The position numbers and the translations under genes were made by a program. The notes beneath the pieces are model-generated. The model was not told the DNA's origin and made no database searches. It saw nothing but the letters and a program-made list of their open reading frames with translations. A stretch of DNA of 64,000 nt from Larix kaempferi (lineage: Eukaryota; Streptophyta; Pinopsida; Pinales; Pinaceae). Positions 1-9,418 of this stretch are shown here, piece by piece. Numbering within the stretch: position 1 is the first letter of the stretch; each line of letters opens with the position of its first letter. The stretch spans positions 14,469,001 through 14,533,000 of the forward strand of contig BSBM01000994.1 of the NCBI GenBank assembly GCA_027924585.1. The letters run 5' to 3'.

Positions 1-400
1 TTTTTTTTATAAAAAAAGGGGTGCGCCCGTGTCATTAACGTGTGCACGCACTTTTGTGCATATGGGTTAATGATGCGTGCACGCACCTTTTGTCCACGTC
101 GACTCAACCATGTGGACATTCGGCGTTGCCGAAGCTGGGATGCGTGCGCGCATTTGGAAGCACAAGCGCGTAATTTTTTTTCTGCTTGTGAACTGTTATT
201 GCGGCCCATTTGAGTACCAGCTTCATGCGGGTACCCTTATGCCTTGTCACGAACAATTGATTAGTGATGATGCTGAATTAGTCAACGTAAGACTAGTCGT
301 ATTTGTGTCAGTTCAGTTGAGTATCTTTGTTCAACATTTACTTGTCGTTCTATTCCACTTTGTCTAACTTTCTTCTTTTTCTCCCCCCCCCCCCCCGAGT
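1..400. other. Unassigned 3' flank of Gypsy-1
   Basis: No coding similarity is visible on either strand. The first 200 bases are rich in alternating purine-pyrimidine GTGCACGC-type words. A run of 14 C lies at 383-396, which reads as a G run on the minus strand just after the integrase C-terminus. It could mark a polypurine tract and the start of a 3' LTR that leaves the window, but no second LTR copy is present to confirm this. Confidence 0.3.
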
Positions 401-409
401 TTTTTGCAT

Positions 410-1490
410 GCTTTGTAACATTTTTGTTGAGCACCGTTGACAAATTTAGAAAATACGCTCCCTTGTAGTGTTTTCGTTGAACTGCTCCATTAGCATGGAT
501 TTCTTCGATGAAATAGGGGTCGAACCATGCAATGTGTATCTTTTCAGGTTTTCCTTAGATTCGACTGTCATAAAGCAGGGCAAGGTCACCAACTGATATA
601 TTTTTTTCTTTATATTTCGTTCGTGCCAAGATTTTTGTTTCTTTTTTTGGATTTATTGATGATGGATTGTTATCTATCACTATGCTTCTAGTTTCTATAG
701 TTGCGAGTACCTTTCGTTTATATCTTGTTCTATATCAATATGTAGTACTTCCGTAATCGTTGGTGCTTGTTGTCAAAAATGTATAGGGTCGATTGCTTCT
801 TGTTAGTATACGAGTTTAAATGGCATCTGACCTTTTGATCATTTGTATCCTGTTTGATACGCCCATAGCACTGCAGGTATCTTGTCGTCCCAGTCATCCT
901 TTTCGATATTGCACATTTTAGTCAATCCTGTAGTTAGTGTTTTATTGAATGCCTCTATCGCGCCATTAGACGGTGGGTGATATGTTGTACTCCTTCTATG
1001 CTCAATAAACAATTCTTTCATGAGTATGGAAACAATTTTGTTGACAAAGTCGGTCTCCTGGTCTCTAATGAAGGTGAGTGGACAACCAAATCTCATAATA
1101 ATGTTCTCATAGATGAATTTGGCCATGATTTCACTTGAGAAAGTCTCGACGGGTTCTACTTCTACCCATTTAGTAACATACTCGACCATAGTAATGATAT
1201 ATATTGCTCCCATTCGTCGACCATGATTTGGAAATGGACCTATGAATTCAATTGCCCAAATTTCAAAGGTTAATCTCGGGTTTACTGATATTAATGGAAT
1301 GTGAGTACTTGGAAATGGTCGGCCAAGTCGCTGACTTCTGTCACATTTAGTAAAAAAATTTCGACAATCTTTGTGGATTGTTAGCCACCATAATCCTAAC
1401 TACTGAATCTTTCAGGCTGTTGTGTTGGCTTGAAAATGTCCACCTACTTGTCCATTGTGTGCTTCAGTAATTATACTTTGTCGTTCATGG
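410..1490 (-). pseudogene. Gypsy-1 integrase remnant
   Basis: On the minus strand one frame, broken by a few stops, carries the integrase in order. A zinc-binding HH-CC region lies at about 1,490-1,290 (words such as HNGQVGGHF, then CRNFFTKC). The catalytic core follows at 1,250-839 (EFIGPF, ITMVEYVTKWVE, RDQETDF, YHPPSNGAIEAFNK). The C-terminal module is at about 600-420 (GDLALLYDSR, WFDPYFIEEIHANGAVQ, related to the GPY/F motif). The enzyme would insert element cDNA into the host genome. Several core residues differ from the usual (E where D is expected in EFIGPF, DPY for GPY), and stops interrupt all three parts, so it is non-functional. Confidence 0.85.
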
Positions 1491-1499
1491 TTGAGAACA

Positions 1500-2432
1500 C
1501 ATCACTGTGGTACATCATATGATCCTATTTTATAGAGAAAACTGTTTATTATGGTATATGGTGCAACTTTCATTACTAAAATCTTCTTTTGTTTTTCATG
1601 CATTCCTTCTGGAGCTTGTCCTTCTTCTAGGAACTAAGCAATATCTGATAATCCATATGGAAAAAATTCAATATAAATAAGTGAGCATATGGTAAATCAT
1701 CCTCAATTCCTATTGGCTCTTCTCCTGTGTCTATTCTTGACACATGGTTGGGTCCGAAATTTGATTTTCCTGGTCGAACTATAACTTCAAACTCAAATTC
1801 TTGAAATAATAGTAACCATCGACATATGCTTCTGTGTTGTAGGTGTTTGTTTACTAAGTATTTCAGGGCCTAATGATCTGTATAGAACATAAAAGGATTG
1901 GCGAGTAGATAATGTCGGTATTTTTGGAGTGAAAACACCATACCTAGTGTTTCTCTCTTAGTGGTTGAATAGTTCCTTTCTGCTTTATTTAATTTTCTGC
2001 TATTGTATGCGTTAGTGTAATCCATTCCATCATCTCCCTGTTGAGTGAGCATTGCACCAACTGCTATACCAGGTGAATCAATATGTACATGAAATTTGAT
2101 CAACCAGTTTGGAAATCTTAAGATGGGAGGTTCCACTAGTTTTCTTTTTAAGATGTCGAACGATGTAGTGCATTCGTCTATCCAGTGATAGTCTTGATCT
2201 TCTTTCAACAATTATTCTAACGAATATGTCATGTCAGAGTAGCGACGAATAAAATTTCTTTAGTACCCTGTATTCCCTAGTAACAGTATGACTTCTTTGG
2301 AGTTAACTGGATGTTTCAAGTCGAGGATGACTTTAATTTTTGCAAAGTCGACTTTTATGCCTTCTTTACATACAACATGTCCAAGTAGGATTCCTATTCG
2401 AGTGGCGAGTATAGATTCTTGATATTCAGTGC
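1500..2432 (-). pseudogene. Gypsy-1 RT C-terminus and RNase H remnant (left of Copia-1)
   Basis: Reading leftward from 2,432 on the minus strand, the thumb/connection of a gypsy reverse transcriptase appears (GILLGHVVCKEGIKVDFAKI at about 2,380-2,330). RNase H follows at 2,211-1,860 (FHVHIDSPGIAVGAMLTQQ, YSTTKRETLGMVFSLQKYRHYL, FYTDH) and then a degraded linker (LKYLVNKHLQHR, VSRIDTGEEPIG) to about 1,690. The RNase H start (IDSPG, usually DAS/DAC) and the TDH motif are recognisable. The fragment abuts the Copia-1 target duplication and continues the RT seen at 9,419-10,264, showing that Copia-1 landed in this coding region. Stops near 2,215-2,255 and around 1,860 inactivate it. Confidence 0.85.
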
Positions 2433-2437
2433 TAATT
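2433..2437. repeat. Target-site duplication of Copia-1, left (TAATT)
   Basis: TAATT lies directly before the 5' LTR and is repeated at 9,414-9,418 directly after the 3' LTR, as expected for LTR-retrotransposon integration. Confidence 0.93.
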
Positions 2438-3086
2438 TGTTGATGTATATGTAACTTCGGAATGTATTTCACATATATGTATATTGTATTCCTATAGATA
2501 TGGTATTATTCTTCTATAAGGAAGTGTCGTCATTTATATTGTAAGTGTCGTAACTTATACTTGATGGGTTATTAGACCACCTTGTTTGGGGTCGGCCCTG
2601 TATAAGTCATGTGGGTCAAAGGGTTATTAGACCACCCTATTGGGGGTCGGCCATGTGGGTCAAAGGGTTATTAGACCACCCTATTGGGGGTCGGCCCACT
2701 CAGCATTATGTTATGTGGTTAAGTTCGAGCCTACATGAGTTAGGTAAAAATGCAAGTCAAGTCAAGTATAAATAGAGTGCGGGAGGCACTCTATTTGCTC
2801 ACTCACTTCTCACACATGCTCTCAAGGAGGAGAGGCGCACTTATGGAGGAGGAGGATTGCTGCTAGGTTATGGCTATCTCTATTGGTTGGTTGTATCATT
2901 GCTCTATCTATCTCTGAGGAAGTTATTGGGGTTTTTCACCTTTATGGTTTTCCCCAAGTAAATCTTTGTGTCTCTTGTGTGCTTGCATTATTGTCTCCAT
3001 GATTGATATGCTGTAGATATGCTGTACATGTTGTTCTCTCAGTTAAGATCCTAGATCATATTGAAGTAAATTCAGAAAATTTAACA
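2438..3086 (+). repeat. Copia-1 5' LTR
   Basis: 649 bp, TG...CA ends, same length as the copy at 8,765-9,413. It contains three copies of a block beginning GGGTTATTAGACCAC (2,566, 2,621, 2,665). That block also occurs in the Copia-2 LTRs and may be a regulatory repeat. A TATAAATA box lies at 2,767-2,774. The transcript start and R region cannot be fixed by eye. Confidence 0.95.
2767..2774 (+). promoter_or_regulatory. TATA box in Copia-1 LTR (TATAAATA)
   Basis: TATAAATA followed by GAG sits at the same relative place in all four copia LTRs (9,094 in the 3' LTR; 31,495 and 37,676 in Copia-2). This is the best candidate core promoter for transcription of the element. Confidence 0.7.
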
Positions 3087-3098
3087 TGGTATCAGAGC
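3087..3098 (+). other. Primer-binding site, initiator Met-tRNA (Copia-1)
   Basis: TGGTATCAGAGC follows the 5' LTR with no gap. This is the plant initiator Met-tRNA 3'-end complement used by most plant copia elements to prime minus-strand DNA synthesis. Confidence 0.93.
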
Positions 3099-3359
3099 TA
3101 GCCTAAAAGAAGGCATGATATGGCATGTATGACACTTGTTGCACTTACGATGCTAGGGCTTGATATAGCAAAAACCAGTCATTGTAGCACTTTCGCTATA
3201 AATCCGTTTTGGTGAAGTTTTCGGATCTGAAATTGTTACAGGCCGAAGCTAAGATCTCCAGGTATCTTGTGTCCAAAGGACAACCTCTAATTCGTTGTAC
3301 TTTGTGATTTATGATCTGTACAATATAGGGTTTCTGCCTCTTCCAGATCTGAGTCAAAC

Positions 3360-3584
3360 TCAGGTGACCTTGGGAAAAAGGTCATATCTTGGGCTAGGAA
3401 GCTCCAAATGAAATTTCGTAAAAAGTGACAGGTAGTACACAGTCTGTACTATCTCAGAAAACGTTTTCAGAGGCTGAAGTTGAACCAGTGACACGTGGCA
3501 CGCCGTACAAGTGCGCTCTCCTGTATTATCCCATAAACAGGTCACGTTGCGACATTTGGCATAACTCTCTCTCAGAGAGTCCAA
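3360..3584 (-). other. Antisense open frame in the Copia-1 leader
   Basis: A 74-residue frame on the minus strand (starts MDSLRESYAKC, ends DLFPKVT). A matching 71-residue antisense frame occurs in Copia-2 at 32,095-32,310 (starts MDSQRERYPKC, contains HVSLVQL and LELPSP). No domain is recognised. Conservation may only reflect overall DNA homology of the leaders, so coding status is unproven. Confidence 0.25.
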
Positions 3585-3824
3585 TTGAGGTCAGACCTGT
3601 CAGGATGGAAATTTAACAGGCCGAGCTATCTCAGGAAACTTTTTCAGAGGCCGAAGTTAAAACAGTGACACGTGGCACGCCGTACAAGTTCGCTCTTCTG
3701 TTTTATCCCAAAACAGGTCACGTTGCGACATTTGGCATAACTCTCTCTCAGAGAATCTAATTGAGGTCAGACCTGTCAGGATGGAAAGATAACAGGTCAG
3801 GGTATCTCAGGAAACTTTTTCAGA
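3450..3824 (+). repeat. 177-bp tandem duplication in the Copia-1 leader
   Basis: A unit beginning TATCTCAG occurs at 3,450 and 3,627, with a partial third copy at 3,803. Copia-2 has a single copy near 32,175-32,350, so the duplication arose in the Copia-1 lineage. Confidence 0.85.
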
Positions 3825-6032
3825 CCCTGTGGATCAAAAATTTCGGAGTTACACCAGAAACAATCAGGTACATATTTCTGTCAAAACAGAATTATTTTTT
3901 GGTACCTTCATTCATGGCTTCCAGAATTTAGGGCTTTGAAGAAAGTTGGAATTTTTGTAATCGGAGACCACGGCTGGATGCTACTCATCAAAATAGAAAT
4001 TTAGAGACCAAGATCAGAATTTTTGGCTGGGTAGAAGGTCGGGTTTGATCAGACCCTAGTTCGGGACTTTGATCAGAAAAATGGAAAATTAGGGCTTCTG
4101 TAAAAATGGGAATTTTTGAAATCTGTGACCACGGCTGGAAGCTCCTCAGAAAAATAGAAGCTTAGAGCTTTGGATCAAACATTTTGATTGGGTATAAGAG
4201 TGGGCTTCATCAAACCCCAGTTCAGGGTCACGTCCAGTGAATCCGGAAGTTTCAAAGGCAAAATTGAGGAGTGAAACTTTGCAGTTTTCAAATTCTTAAT
4301 ATACCAGTTTGATCAGCTCATCAAGGCGCATATTTCTATCCTTTCGGAAGTTTGAAATTCAAAGTTTGAATTTTTGGGGTTTCTCTGACAAACTCATATC
4401 CAGCTCCAGGTCTAGTTCTTGCAAATCAAGTGGATTGGGTTAATCCTAGAAGAAGATGGATTGGTCACCTACATAGGTGAAGAAGTTCCTGTTTCAGAGG
4501 GAGATGAGGCTAAGGCCTTACATAAGAAGTTTACAAGCGATCTCGACAGGTATGAATCATCGAGGTATGTTTCGATATTTGTCCATGATTAAGTTTATGG
4601 TATGTTTGTCTTCATGTTATTACGGTTAGTACAATTTTGATTTTAGATTTGTCGTATCACCTTAACAAAAGTATGAATGCATGATATAAGATATTCATTG
4701 GTTAAGGTGTTGACACTTATGATTGTACTAATGCATTATGGTGTTGTATGAGGTTTATGTTGTCTACTAACATGAAAGGTACACCAAGAAAGACAAATCA
4801 TGTTCTGGTCCAAGAACATATGATCATGATAACATGAGGACAAAGATTCATCCATTGTCATGGATCTCATAGAAGATCCATCTACGAGGTATGTATAACT
4901 TGGTTTTGTAATAGTTAACCTATGAGATATACAGGTTACTAGCACAAGTCATTGAAGAAGAAAAAGAAGACATCATGTGAGTATGTTAGACATAAATAGC
5001 TAGCATGCTAATCCAGGTATGTTTTTCCTATATCAAGATAGAATTCTACCTTGTGTTAGGATCTTATACTGTTGTTGATAATGATTATTCATGAAATCAT
5101 AGGTTTGAATAATCATGGTTGTATGCATATTATGTTTCTTACCTTAATTGATGATATGACTAACCAGAAGAATCATGAAGGTATAGGTTTGAGTAATTAC
5201 AGGTTCAGACATGTTATGTTTCTTATGATTTGACTAACCTTAGGAATTCTACATAAACCTTGAATGCTAATTATTTTCTGTTTGAAATGATCATGACTAT
5301 ACATGCTTGAGATTATTGTGTTTTAATAGTATACTAATGAATGTATGATTTTATATGAGATCAAAAGGATAATACATTCATGATACTAATAAGCATGCAT
5401 AGGGACCAAGGATGAATATGAGCTCAAGAACAGGTAATCCAGGAAGCAAAGATCAAGAGGGAGTACACTCTAGTGGTTTATGCAAGGATGCAAATATTCA
5501 GAGGGAGTTGACCATCTCTCTACATCCCACAATAGAAAGGTGTAGAAGAAGCTACTTCAGATTAGGACTCCAGCAGCTCCTGCAAGGAAGCGAAGACTCA
5601 GAGGGAGTCCACCCAACGAACAAACAAAGATAAGTACTTGAATTGTCATTTCTTAAATAATACTGTTCAATAATGTATATACTGATGTTCCTAGAATTAG
5701 GTTGTGTATTATGCATATTAGAATAATTGCATTGATGAACAGTATACTCCTAATATGCATGGGTAAGTGGCCTATGGCACTGTACAACATTCCATTGCTA
5801 CTTATCTAGAATGAAACCTCTTTGCTGACATATTGGGAGTTGTGCACACTCTTAACAATGTTCTGGTAGAGATTGGAAGGCATCTAGAAAGTTAGGGAAT
5901 ATGGATAAATGTTGTATTGAAGCATTGGCTAAGATAATTGCATGACTGTATGGCATATTTCTTTATGTGTAAGAATTTGTTCTGAAAAATATGAGATGTT
6001 TTCTAATCATGCAATTTAACTTGTTGTGTAGG

Positions 6033-7200
6033 AAAGATCGTATGCCATCTCCTACAAAAGAAGGACTACAACATTTGTTCCAGCAACAAAGATATTTATT
6101 GAAGATATTGAAGTTCCCAAGATCTGGGATGAAGAAATGAAATGCCATGATCCATCGATCATGAAGAATGATGTTTGGGATGTAATCCCAAGACGTGAAG
6201 GGAAGTTTGTTATGACTTCCAAATGGAACTATCAAATCAAGCATATTGCAGATAACCTGTTTGTTACACGTGAAAATAGTTTGATTGCCGACACGCAGCG
6301 GAAGCTTACTACCAAGTTCGAGATGAAGAACTTGGGGATGATGCACTATTTGTTTTTGGCATGGAGGTGTGGCAGAATGCAGGTGGGATCTTCCTTGGTC
6401 AAGGGAAGTACACAGTAGATATCCTGAAGAGATATGGGATGATGGATTGCAAGGCCATGGCCACACCTATGGCATCGAATCTGAAGCTTCTTTGTGATGC
6501 TTCATCTGAGCCAGTTGATGTTTCTATGTATCGTCAGATGATTGGGTTTTTGATGTACCTGACGAACACGAGACCAGACATTTGCTTTGCTGTGAACACA
6601 TTGAGCCAGTTCCTGACGGATCCGAGGAGTGTTCACCTAGTTGCTGTAAAGCATGTTCTGAGGTACCTGAAGGGTACAGTGGATTATGGGCTCAGATATG
6701 AGGCGAATCAAAAGTTTAACCTGCATGGTTATGTTGATTCAGATTGGTCTGGCAGTGCTGCAGATAGGAAGAGCACATCTGGGTGTTGCTTCAGTATGGG
6801 ATCAGGTGTGATCTCTTGGTTTAGCAGGAAGCAGTCCTGCGTAGCACTGAGTACAGCTGCGGCAGAGTATGTTGCAGCCTGTTCAGCTAGTTGTGAGGCA
6901 GTATGGCTACGGAAGCTACTGTCTGAGTTATTTGATCTCCCGTTGGAGGCTACTGGTATCTTCTGTGATAACCAGAGTTGTGTGAAGCTGTCCGAGAACC
7001 CAGTGTTTCATGAGAGGTCGAAACACATAGAGATCAAATATCACTATATGGTGCAGAGAGGAGTTGTAAAGCTCCTGTATGTTGCAACGGACGAGCAGAT
7101 TGCAGATGTGTTGACGAAGCCACTAGCCAGGGTGAAGTTCGAGTACTTCAGAGAGAGGCTTGGTGTTATTCAGATCGAGGACACTTCGAGGAAGAAGTGA
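6033..7200 (+). pseudogene. Copia-1 pol tail: RT fragment joined to RNase H
   Basis: The start (6,033-6,270) is a degraded copia RT N-terminus (IMKNDVWDVIPR, TSKWNYQIKH). At about 6,275 it jumps directly to the RT C-terminal part (IADTQRKLTTKFEMKNLGMM), so the palm with the catalytic YxDD is absent. A frameshift at about 6,345-6,360 separates this from the 279-residue frame at 6,361-7,200. That frame is intact through RT thumb (GIFLGQGKYTVDILKR, TRPDICFAVNTLSQF) and RNase H (GYVDSDWSG, AAAEYVAAC, FCDNQSCVKLSENP, DVLTKPLA). About three residues are lost in the usual HFIRDMVQ stretch. RNase H would degrade the RNA strand of the replication hybrid. The reading frame may survive only because the insertion is young. 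Confidence 0.92.
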
Positions 7201-7329
7201 CGGACACATTTGCTGAAGCCATTCCAAGCATGTTGGAAGGAGGATCCTTCACATGGCTGTGGATGTAAGCGCTGGATGATGAGCATCAGAATGATGTTCT
7301 GGTTTCTGCTTGATATGATCAGTTGGATC

Positions 7330-7645
7330 ATTTTTATGTATGTATGTATGCATCATGTTGGATGCTTGGACCATGTATCTGTATATGTATCAGGTGGATA
7401 CATTGTATGATCAGGTGGATACATTGTATGATCAGGTGGATCATGTATGGTGATATGTATCATGTATTTGTATTTGTATCAGGTGGATACATTGATGATC
7501 AGGAGGATCATGTATGATGATATGTATCAGGTAGATACTTGGTATGCATCAGGTAGATGCATTGATGATCAGGAGGATCATGTATGATGATATGTATCAT
7601 GTATTTGTATCAGGTGGATACATTGATGATCAGGAGGATCATGTA
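7330..7645 (+). repeat. Imperfect tandem repeats after Copia-1 pol
   Basis: Irregular repeats of GTATCAGGTGGATACATT and GATGATCAGGAGGATCATGTAT fill this stretch, mixing units of about 20-75 bp. It is the first of three repeat arrays between RNase H and the 3' LTR. Confidence 0.8.
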
Positions 7646-7656
7646 TGATACTTGGC

Positions 7657-7925
7657 ATGCAGCAGGATGTTGCAGTGATGATCAGGATGATCATAGATGA
7701 CGAGCTTCAGGATGTTGCTCCAGATGACATGCAGCAGGATGTTGCAGTGATGATCAGGATGATCATAGATGACGAGCTTCAGGATGTTGCTCCAGATGAC
7801 ATGCAGCAGGATGTTGCAGTGATGATCAGGATGATCATAGATGACGAGCTTCAGGATGTTGCTCCAGATGACATGCAGCAGGACGTTGCAGTGATGATGA
7901 TCAGGATGATCATGGATACATCAGG
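7657..7925 (+). repeat. 72-bp tandem array in Copia-1
   Basis: Copies start at 7,657, 7,729, 7,801 and 7,873 (last partial), each beginning ATGCAGCAGGA. The first three are almost identical. The period is 24 codons, so the open frame at 7,645-7,929 is periodic (MQQDVAVMIRMIIDDELQDV per unit). The frame is best read as a product of the array, not a recognised gene. Confidence 0.92.
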
Positions 7926-7986
7926 ATGATGTATGATGAGTATCAGGTTGATACTCTGTGGCCGTGGATCAGGTTGTGCATATGAG

Positions 7987-8520
7987 CATGTAATTCGGTG
8001 CCCTGGGAGATTTGCAGATGGTCTTTCGAGGTTTTGCCTATGGCATGTAATTCGGTGCCCTGGGACATCTGGCAAATGCTCTTTCGAGGTTTTGCTCTGG
8101 GAGGACATGTAATTCGGTGCCCTGGGAGATCTGCAGATAGTCTTTCGAGGTTTTTCCTATGGCATGTAATTCGGTTCCCTGGGATATCTGGCAGATGCTC
8201 TTTCGAGGTTTTGTCCTATGGCATGTAATTCGGTGCCCTGGGAGATTTGCAGATGGTCTTTCGAGGTTTTGCCTATGGCATGTAATTCGGTTCCCTGGGA
8301 CATCTGGCAAATGCTCTTTCGAGGTTTTGCCATGACCACATGTAATTCGTTGCCCTGGGAGATCTGCAGATAGTCTTTCGAGGTTTTGCCTATGGCATGT
8401 AATTCGGTTCCCTGGGATATCTGGCAGATGCTCTTGCGAGGTTTTGTGGTGAGGTCACATGTAATTCGGTGCCCTGGGAGATCCTATAGGTAGAGCTGTG
8501 TGCTCGTAACAGCCTGGGAT
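7987..8520 (+). repeat. Higher-order 57-62-bp satellite-like array in Copia-1
   Basis: Nine monomers begin CATGTAATTCG at 7,987, 8,044, 8,106, 8,163, 8,222, 8,279, 8,339, 8,396 and 8,458. They alternate between an A type (GGGAGAT..TGCAGAT) and a B type (GGGA.ATCTGGCA.ATGC). Variants recur every fourth monomer, giving a higher-order unit of about 235 bp present twice. Most units end with CTTTCGAGGTTTTG. No Copia-2 counterpart has the same sequence. Confidence 0.9.
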
Positions 8521-8755
8521 GCTCTTTCGAGGTTTTGTGACGCACGTAATAAGTCCTGAGGATTCCACAGTATGGCCAGTGATGATGAAGACCTGCAGGT
8601 GGTGGGCCTACATCCAGTATGAAAAAGGACTGGCTCTGTAGAACTTCCTATGACGAGTAGAGACAGAGATTGGATGAGATAGCAGCAGCAGTGACGATGA
8701 TCCAGAGAAGATGACTTGTGCTAGAAGAACTGTGCTGAGAAATACCTTCCTAGTT

Positions 8756-8764
8756 AAGAGGGAG
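8756..8764 (+). other. Polypurine tract of Copia-1
   Basis: AAGAGGGAG lies immediately before the 3' LTR, the expected place for the plus-strand primer. The Copia-2 counterpart is AAGGGGGAG at 37,381-37,389. Confidence 0.85.
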
Positions 8765-9413
8765 TGTTGATGTATATGTAACTTCGGAATGTATTTCACA
8801 TATATGTATATTGTATTCCTATAGAGATGGTATTATTCCTCTATAAGGAAGTGTCGTCATTTATATTGTAAGTGTCGTAACTTATACTTGATGGGTTATT
8901 AGACCACCTTGTTTGGGGTCGGCCCTGTATAAGTCATGTGGGTCAAAGGGTTATTAGACCACCCTATTGGGGGTCGGCCATGTGGGTCAAAGGGTTATTA
9001 GACCACCCTATTGGGGGTCGGCCCACTCAGCATTATGTAATGTGGTTAAGTTCGAGCCTACATGAGTTAGGTAAAAAGGCAAGTCAAGTCAAGTATAAAT
9101 AGAGTGCGGGAGGCACTCTATTTGCTCACTCACTTCTCACACATGCTCTCAAGGAGGAGAGGCGCACTTATGGAGGAGGAGGATTGCTGCTAGGTTATGG
9201 CTATCTCTATTGGTTGGTTGTATCATTGCTCTATCTATCTCTGAGGAAGTTATTAGGGTTTTTCACCTTTATGGTTTTCCCCAAGTAAATCTTTGTGTCT
9301 CTTGTGTGCTTGCATTATTGTCTCCATGATTGATATGCTGTAGATATGCTGTACATGTTGTTCTCTCAGTTAAGATCCTAGATCATATTGAAGTAAATTC
9401 AGAAAATTTAACA
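8765..9413 (+). repeat. Copia-1 3' LTR
   Basis: 649 bp, differing from the 5' LTR by five substitutions: near the ATAGAGATGG and TATTCCTC words, at ATGTAATG, at AAAAAGGC, and at ATTAGGG. Its TATA box is at 9,094-9,101. The right target duplication TAATT is at 9,414-9,418. Confidence 0.95.
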
Positions 9414-9418
9414 TAATT
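9414..9418. repeat. Target-site duplication of Copia-1, right (TAATT)
   Basis: Repeats 2,433-2,437 exactly. Gypsy-1 RT resumes directly after it. Confidence 0.93.

Larger units (their letters stand above)
3099..6030 (+). other. Long non-gag leader of Copia-1
   Basis: About 2.9 kb where gag, protease and integrase should lie, with no recognisable copia coding. It is homologous to the leader of Copia-2 (31,816-about 34,220), for example around the shared word TTGGGCTAGGAAGCTCCAAA. Splice-donor-like AG|GTATG sites occur at 4,549, 4,564, 4,888 and 5,016, with counterparts in Copia-2. An acceptor-like TTGTGTAG|G occurs near 6,031. A 177-bp duplication is at 3,450-3,802. A 73-residue open frame at 5,412-5,633 has no recognisable domain. 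The leader may be spliced, but this is inference. Confidence 0.7.
2438..9413 (+). mobile_element. Copia-1: young non-autonomous Ty1/copia element
   Basis: A complete LTR element of 6,976 bp. It has two 649-bp LTRs beginning TGTTGATG and ending TTTAACA, a TAATT target duplication, an initiator-Met primer site directly after the 5' LTR, and a purine tract directly before the 3' LTR. The LTRs differ at only five positions (0.8%) with no indels, so insertion was recent on a plant time scale. The interior holds a leader of about 2.9 kb without gag, a pol tail lacking the RT core (6,120-7,200), and about 1.3 kb of tandem repeats. Gag, protease and integrase are missing, so transposition must have relied on proteins from a related autonomous copy. 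It is inserted in Gypsy-1 RT. Copia-2 at 31,209 is a relative. Confidence 0.95.

Noticed and set aside
383-396. C14 run as a certain Gypsy-1 polypurine tract
   Set aside because: Position fits, but no LTR start or second LTR confirms it, so it is only noted.
8038-8339. Long minus-strand frames with repeated QGTELHAIGKTSK words
   Set aside because: They are shadows of the 57-62-bp array and stay open only because the unit lacks stops in those frames.
7987-8520. Regular direct repeats that could suggest a CRISPR array
   Set aside because: The repeats are contiguous with no unique spacers, lie inside a plant retrotransposon and show satellite-type variant order.
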